This document shows, piece by piece, positions 5,858-9,148 of a DNA stretch of 9,148 bases. Position 1 is the stretch's first letter; the number at the start of each line of letters is the position of its first letter. Source of the stretch: Psychrobacter sp. (GTDB lineage Bacteria > Pseudomonadota > Gammaproteobacteria > Pseudomonadales > Moraxellaceae); contig JAHHUJ010000078.1 of the NCBI GenBank assembly GCA_020024075.1, forward strand, positions 1 to 9,148, given 5' to 3'. The notes beneath the pieces were generated by a model. The model did no database searches, had not been told where the DNA came from, and saw nothing but the letters and a program-made list of their open reading frames with translations. The position numbers and the translations under genes were made by a program.

Positions 5858-6343
5858 ATGACCCAATCTACTTCACAGCAAGTTCATCATAGAATTTTAT
5901 TGATTAATGGCCCTAATTTAAATTTATTGGGATTACGCGAACCTGAAATTTATGGGCACACTACCCTACAAGATATCGAGCAACGTCTAAATAACACCGC
6001 TCAAAAGCATAATATTGAGCTAATTAGCATCCAATCCAACCATGAGGGTGAACTGGTAGATGCCGTGCAACATCATGGCTTATTGGCAGATAGTGAAGAT
6101 AAAATTGATGCGGTCATTATTAACCCAGCGGCATTCACCCATACCTCCGTGGCATTACGCGACGCTTTATTAGCCATCAATAAGCCTTTTATAGAAGTGC
6201 ATCTCTCCAACATTCACAGCCGTGAGCCTTTTAGAGAGCACTCTTACTTTAGTGATAAAGCAGTAGGTGTGATATGCGGCTTAGGTCACTTAGGCTATGA
6301 TATGGCGCTAAGCTATTTTATAGAAAGCTTTTACAAAGCATAA
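5858..6343 (+). CDS. aroQ: Type II 3-dehydroquinate dehydratase AroQ
   Basis: AroQ converts 3-dehydroquinate to 3-dehydroshikimate, the third step of the shikimate pathway to aromatic amino acids and folate; it acts in the cytoplasm as a dodecamer. The 161-aa protein has GPNLNLLGLREPEIYG (18-33) with Arg27 and the catalytic base Tyr32 on the lid loop. It also has QSNHEGELVD (59-68), INPAAFTH (88-95) and EVHLSNIHSREPFREHS (113-129). Glu113, His115 and Arg122 match Glu99, His101 and Arg108 of the Mycobacterium tuberculosis enzyme. Length is slightly over the usual 145-150 aa because of a short polar N-terminus. Only a weak GAG ribosome-binding site (5849-5851) precedes the ATG. In many gammaproteobacteria aroQ is followed by accB-accC; here it is not, and the next gene is the AarF-like kinase 186 bases away. 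Confidence 0.95.
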   Translation: MTQSTSQQVHHRILLINGPNLNLLGLREPEIYGHTTLQDIEQRLNNTAQKHNIELISIQSNHEGELVDAVQHHGLLADSEDKIDAVIINPAAFTHTSVALRDALLAINKPFIEVHLSNIHSREPFREHSYFSDKAVGVICGLGHLGYDMALSYFIESFYKA

Positions 6344-6428
6344 GCACTCCTATATAAGTAACTTCTGAGCTTCTAGTTTCTATAAAAACCCCTATGTAAA
6401 TAATAATCACCCAACGCTACACTAACGA

Positions 6429-6451
6429 TATGGGTCAGCAAATGACCTATA
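6429..6451 (+). other. Hairpin in the aroQ-kinase spacer
   Basis: A 9-bp stem (6429-6437 with 6443-6451, one G-U pair) closes a 5-nt GCAAA loop. No T-run follows directly, so it is not a convincing terminator. It could be a leader element of the downstream kinase gene or a protein-binding palindrome. Confidence 0.3.
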
Positions 6452-6529
6452 CTTATGACTCTTGTTTTGACATTTTTTGAACACTTGTCCCCCTTTTAAG
6501 ACCCAGATTAAGGGTTAAGGCAATTTATT

Positions 6530-7828
6530 ATGGCATCTTCAAGCAAACGTTTTATGAAACTCGCCGGCATGACGGCAAGCATCGCAGGTAAAGCGGCAAA
6601 AAACTCTTTTAAAAGCCTTTCAAGCGATGAAAACAAGCGGGCAGAAGCTCGCTCACAAATGCTGCAAGAGGTGGGAATTCAAATTGCCGAAACTTTAGGC
6701 GAGATGAAAGGCGCGGTCATGAAAGTGGGTCAAATTGCTTCGCAGTATAAAGAAATATTTCCACCCGAAGTTGCCGCTGCGTTAGAGAAGCTACAAAACA
6801 ATGCCCCACCTATGCCCTACTCCCAAATTAAGTCACAAGTGGAGCGTGAGCTTGGTCTGGCTATCGATGAAGCTTACCTTGAATTTGAAGAGCAGCCCTT
6901 TGCAGCAGCTTCCATCGGACAAGTGCACAAAGCGGTACTGCCTAGTGGTCAAGCTGTGGTAGTCAAGGTTCAATATCCAGATGTCGATAAGAGCTGTGAT
7001 AGCGACTTAAAACAAGTTAAGATGGCGCTGAAAATGACCGGCGTTCTCAACATGAGCCGCGAACTACAAGATCAGATATTTGCCGAAATACGTGATAGTT
7101 TAAAAGATGAGCTAGATTACCTAAAAGAGGCTCAAAACTTAGCCATATTTGGTGCTTTTCATGCCGATGACCCGGGATTAATTATTCCCAAAGTAATTAA
7201 AAGCCACTCCACCAAGCGTATTTTAACCCTCACTGAAGAGCTAGGTGAGCCACTTAGTGTCGCCGCTACTTGGGATAATGAGATAAAACAGAAAATTGCT
7301 ACTCGCCTATTTCACTTTAGTGCCGGTCAGCTGTTTGAGCTGTATCGTATGCATTGTGATCCCCACCCCGGTAACTTTGCTTTTCGCCCGGATGGCAGCG
7401 TTATTGCCTATGACTTCGGCGGTATTCGAACTTACAGTGATGCAGAAATCCAACTGTTTAGACGCTTTGCCAAGCATGCTTTAAAAGGAGATGTTACCGC
7501 ACTAGAGCAAGATTTAGTGGCATTAGGCATCCGCCAAGAAGATGAGGTATTGGTGCCAGGTAGCTTTTATGAACAGTGGCTAAAAATAGACCTAACCCCT
7601 TTATCCATTGCCCCTTACCATACTGGGCCATTTGACTTTGGCAACAGCAGTATTCACTATGATGTAATGAGTCAAGCCAAACAAGGGCTAAAATACTTTA
7701 AGCAATTTCAGCCCTCAGCCTCGACGATGATGGTAGATCGCACCGTTTCGGGACAATACTGGAACTTGGTTAACTTAGGGGTTAAGATTGACCTTAGCCC
7801 GCTAGTTAAACAGTATATTGAATTTTAA
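6530..7828 (+). CDS. ABC1/AarF/UbiB-family atypical protein kinase-like protein
   Basis: The 432-aa protein belongs to the ADCK/Coq8/UbiB family, whose members support ubiquinone synthesis through ATP binding and hydrolysis. Family features appear in order: the KxGQ motif KVGQ (65-68), the Ala-rich nucleotide loop AAAS-IGQVHKA (125-135), the catalytic-type Lys146 in VVVKVQYP, ELDY (194-197, ExD motif), HCDPHPGN (275-282) and DFGG (295-298). HCDPHPGN replaces the more common HADPHPGN. E. coli UbiB has about 546 aa with C-terminal membrane helices; this protein ends at 432 aa and shows none. It is therefore probably a shorter AarF paralog and not UbiB itself, and no ubi neighbours are present. 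The ribosome-binding site AAGG (6517-6520) lies 9 nt before the ATG. The target molecule is unknown. Confidence 0.85.
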   Translation: MASSSKRFMKLAGMTASIAGKAAKNSFKSLSSDENKRAEARSQMLQEVGIQIAETLGEMKGAVMKVGQIASQYKEIFPPEVAAALEKLQNNAPPMPYSQIKSQVERELGLAIDEAYLEFEEQPFAAASIGQVHKAVLPSGQAVVVKVQYPDVDKSCDSDLKQVKMALKMTGVLNMSRELQDQIFAEIRDSLKDELDYLKEAQNLAIFGAFHADDPGLIIPKVIKSHSTKRILTLTEELGEPLSVAATWDNEIKQKIATRLFHFSAGQLFELYRMHCDPHPGNFAFRPDGSVIAYDFGGIRTYSDAEIQLFRRFAKHALKGDVTALEQDLVALGIRQEDEVLVPGSFYEQWLKIDLTPLSIAPYHTGPFDFGNSSIHYDVMSQAKQGLKYFKQFQPSASTMMVDRTVSGQYWNLVNLGVKIDLSPLVKQYIEF

Positions 7829-7840
7829 ACCTGATATGGC

Positions 7841-7869
7841 ATTTTAGGACTAATTAAGCCTAAAGTTTT
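7841..7869. terminator. Weak hairpin between convergent genes
   Basis: TTTAGG (7843-7848) pairs with CCTAAA (7859-7864), extendable by one G-U and one A-T pair outside and two pairs inside across a bulged A. GTTTTG follows on the plus strand. It sits between the stop codons of the AarF-like and ThiF-like genes, where a shared terminator is expected, but the T-run is short. Confidence 0.4.
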
Positions 7870-7883
7870 GATATGACAGTAAG

Positions 7884-8708
7884 CTATCCAGCGCAGACTC
7901 GGCATTTTTTATCTTGTCGGTAGCGAAGCTTATGCTGAGTCATGGTGCTGCCGTCCCAAATCAGTAACTGACCTTCAAGGGGATTATGTCCTCGGCCCAA
8001 ATATTGCAGCGCCGCATTGGCCTGAAGGTTGCCCATAATCGTGGTGGTACTTGCCAGCACGCCAGAGTTAGCACAAGTCTGAGTCTGACTACTGTCAGCT
8101 GCCTCAGACTCAAGCGCCTCACCAAATACACAGTGATAACATCCATTTCGCTTACTTGGCTCATATAAGGCCAACTGCCCAGACATACCTATGGCAGAGG
8201 CAGACAGTAAGGGAATATTGTGGGTCACACTGACTTGATTCAGTAACTCTCTAGCTGCAAAGTTATCAGTACAGTCCAGCAGTAAAAATGGATTATCACT
8301 GGCTTTGGCTTTATCGACCAATAGCAATGAGGCAGCATTCTCAGTAGTTAATCGTTGTTCAACATAGCTGACCTTAACAAATGAGTTGATCTTTAATAAC
8401 GCTTCATGCGCTGTTTTAGCTTTACCTTGACCGATATCCTCTACCGTAAATAAGGTTTGCCGCTGTAGATTACTCGGTTCAATAATATCATCATCAATGA
8501 GGTGGATTGCGCCAACTCCTGCTCTAGCCAAAGTCTCTGAGACTGGACAGCCCAGCCCTCCTGCCCCCAATATAACCACTGTACTGGCTTTTAACCGCTC
8601 TTGAGAAGAGACATCCCAGCTTGGTAGTAGTATCTGACGCGAATAACGCATTAATTCATTATCGCTTAGCGTGACATCGTACACTTGGTTTGACACAGAC
8701 TTATCCAT
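7884..8708 (-). CDS. HesA/MoeB/ThiF-family adenylyltransferase (E1-like)
   Basis: This cytoplasmic enzyme uses ATP to adenylate the C-terminus of a ubiquitin-like sulfur carrier such as MoaD or ThiS. The 274-aa protein begins with LSDNELMRYSRQILLP (14-29), typical of MoeB/ThiF. The Rossmann motif GAGGLGCP is at 48-55, DDD-IIEPSNLQRQ at 72-84 (nucleotide- and Mg-binding Asp and Arg83), and DCTDNF at 145-150. Zinc is bound by two CxxC pairs, CYHC (190-193) and CRVC (269-272), both intact. TCANSGVL (211-218) carries the Cys that aligns with the conserved Cys of MoeB/ThiF. There is no C-terminal rhodanese domain. No moaD, thiS, moaE or thi gene is in the window, so the partner cannot be assigned and a gene symbol is withheld. 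The upstream ribosome-binding site is weak. The gene faces the AarF-like gene with 55 bases between stops. Confidence 0.85.
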   Translation of the reverse strand: MDKSVSNQVYDVTLSDNELMRYSRQILLPSWDVSSQERLKASTVVILGAGGLGCPVSETLARAGVGAIHLIDDDIIEPSNLQRQTLFTVEDIGQGKAKTAHEALLKINSFVKVSYVEQRLTTENAASLLLVDKAKASDNPFLLLDCTDNFAARELLNQVSVTHNIPLLSASAIGMSGQLALYEPSKRNGCYHCVFGEALESEAADSSQTQTCANSGVLASTTTIMGNLQANAALQYLGRGHNPLEGQLLIWDGSTMTQHKLRYRQDKKCRVCAG

Positions 8709-8788
8709 TTATCAACTCTTTTTTATATCAATTAGACTGTGCCCTATAATAACAAATTACGCCGCTAAGAAAGAGAGACAAAACCTAA

Positions 8789-8832
8789 CTAATACTCCTT
8801 CTAACACCTCTTCTAATGGCTCTTTTAATGAT
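8789..8832 (+). repeat. Imperfect 12-bp tandem repeat
   Basis: Units 8797-8808, 8809-8820 and 8821-8832 align with CTTCTAA, CTTCTAA and CTTTTAA at the same offset. A fourth CTAA at 8789-8792 keeps the phase. The last unit runs into the Fur-box-like site. On the plus strand the tract is pyrimidine-rich. Function unknown. Confidence 0.5.
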
Positions 8833-8842
8833 AATTACTATC
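8824..8842 (+). promoter_or_regulatory. Fur-box-like operator
   Basis: The 19-mer TTTAATGATAATTACTATC matches the E. coli Fur consensus GATAATGATAATCATTATC at 15 of 19 positions, with the central GATAAT intact. It forms part of a perfect inverted repeat (AATGATA 8827-8833, TATCATT 8839-8845, 5-nt spacer). It abuts and partly overlaps the -35 of the promoter at 8844-8872, the arrangement expected of an iron-dependent repressor site. The match was made by eye and binding is inferred. Confidence 0.5.
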
Positions 8843-8843
8843 A

Positions 8844-8872
8844 TTTACTTTATGCTGATTTTGGATTATAAT
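8844..8872 (+). promoter_or_regulatory. Promoter of the candidate small RNA
   Basis: TTTACT (8844-8849, four of six matches) and a perfect TATAAT (8867-8872) are 17 nt apart. Transcription would start near 8880. A second plus-strand candidate, TTTATA (8722-8727) with TATAAT (8745-8750) at 17 nt, lies upstream and would give a longer transcript that includes the repeat and the Fur-like site. Confidence 0.5.
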
Positions 8873-8879
8873 GCCTGCC

Positions 8880-9029
8880 AGTTATTTATTAACAATAATC
8901 ACTGCAACCTTTTGATTTATAAAGATTAAATTTTAAGCTCCAAGCTTTAATTCTATCTTATAATAATAACTAAAACCGTAGTATTGCTTTCTCCACCCCT
9001 AGTTGACTCCGGTCAATTAGGGGTTTTTT
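8880..9029 (+). ncRNA. Candidate iron-regulated small RNA
   Basis: A predicted transcript of about 150 nt runs from the promoter at 8844-8872 to the intrinsic terminator at 8996-9029. It contains no plausible start codon with a ribosome-binding site. Its 5' end can form a small AT hairpin (TTATT 8882-8886 with AATAA 8894-8898). The segment just before the terminator stem, GTATTGCTTTCTCCACC (8981-8997), is largely unpaired and pyrimidine-rich, as in base-pairing small RNAs. The Fur-like box at its promoter suggests induction when iron is scarce, the logic of RyhB, PrrF and NrrF. It does not resemble 6S, 4.5S, tmRNA or RNase P RNA. Alternatives are an untranslated leader ending in an attenuator for a gene beyond the window. 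Confidence 0.45.
8996..9029 (+). terminator. Strong intrinsic terminator with UCCG tetraloop
   Basis: A 12-bp stem (8996-9007 with 9012-9023, one G-U pair) closes a UCCG loop on a C-G pair, a stable UNCG tetraloop. Six Ts follow (9024-9029). The T-run is on the plus side only, so it ends a plus-strand transcript. No plus-strand protein gene precedes it in this window. Confidence 0.9.
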
Positions 9030-9148
9030 ATTGCTCCCAATAAAGATAAATTAACACCCTATCAATCTAACTATAAACTGGGTATAATAAAACATTCATT
9101 TTTTATGTATGTTATAAACATCAGCCATATTTATTATGCCTTACATAC
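9030..9148 (+). other. Intergenic tail with a possible promoter
   Basis: A perfect TATAAT at 9083-9088 has no good -35. ATG codons at 9105 and 9136 are both open to the window edge, so a plus-strand gene may begin here, but neither has a ribosome-binding site and too little sequence remains to judge. Confidence 0.25.

Noticed and set aside
6467..6472. Perfect TTGACA as a -35 for the kinase gene
   Set aside because: No acceptable -10 at 16-18 nt; the nearest, TTTTAA at 6494, is 21 nt away.
6530..7828. Naming the kinase-like gene ubiB
   Set aside because: It is about 110 residues shorter than E. coli UbiB, lacks the C-terminal membrane helices and has no ubi neighbours.
8671..8871. 66-codon plus-strand ORF over the 12-bp repeat
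   Set aside because: Its only ATG lies inside the opposite-strand ThiF-like gene and has no ribosome-binding site. The sequence resembles no known family, and its 3' end runs into the small-RNA promoter.
9136..9148. ATG near the window end as the start of a new gene
   Set aside because: Only 13 bases remain, with no ribosome-binding site; an ATG at 9105 in another frame is equally open.

Overview
The window looks like chromosomal core DNA from a gammaproteobacterium of the family Moraxellaceae, most likely Psychrobacter or a close relative. This rests on the protein types, the AT-rich spacers, the Ser/Ala/Asn/Gln-rich extensions on several proteins, and a cold-shock gene beside an RNA helicase. 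It is inferred by eye; no database search was run. No insertion sequence, phage gene, CRISPR array, tRNA or rRNA was seen.

Layout. Positions 1-2209 hold a plus-strand pair: murB (a cytoplasmic peptidoglycan precursor enzyme), then a membrane-anchored DUF218 (YdcF/SanA/ElyC-like) protein a few bases downstream. Positions 2210-3561 hold a short cytochrome cbb3 oxidase assembly pair: ccoS, then a DsbD_2/TauE-SafE-type membrane protein with a His/Met-rich tail that probably binds metal. A strong 13-bp hairpin terminator (3625-3656) separates it from a convergent minus-strand block. That block is an RhlB-like DEAD-box helicase (3691-4842) and a CspA-family cold-shock protein (5163-5378). The cold-shock gene has a hairpin-rich untranslated leader. 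Divergent from it on the plus strand are aroQ (type II dehydroquinase, 5858-6343) and an ABC1/AarF/UbiB-family atypical kinase (6530-7828). A minus-strand HesA/MoeB/ThiF-type adenylyltransferase (7884-8708) converges on the kinase gene.

The last 440 bases contain no convincing protein gene but are well organised. In order they hold a 12-bp-period repeat, a Fur-box-like site (15 of 19 consensus matches), a plus-strand promoter with a perfect TATAAT, about 120 bases without a plausible gene, and a strong intrinsic terminator with a UCCG tetraloop and six Ts. Read together they suggest an iron-regulated small RNA of about 150 nt, analogous in logic to RyhB, PrrF or NrrF. This is the best candidate here for something undescribed. 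It is inferred from sequence alone.

The genes do not form one pathway. They are housekeeping units for the cell wall, respiration, RNA metabolism at low temperature, the shikimate pathway, probable quinone or lipid homeostasis, and ubiquitin-like sulfur-carrier activation.
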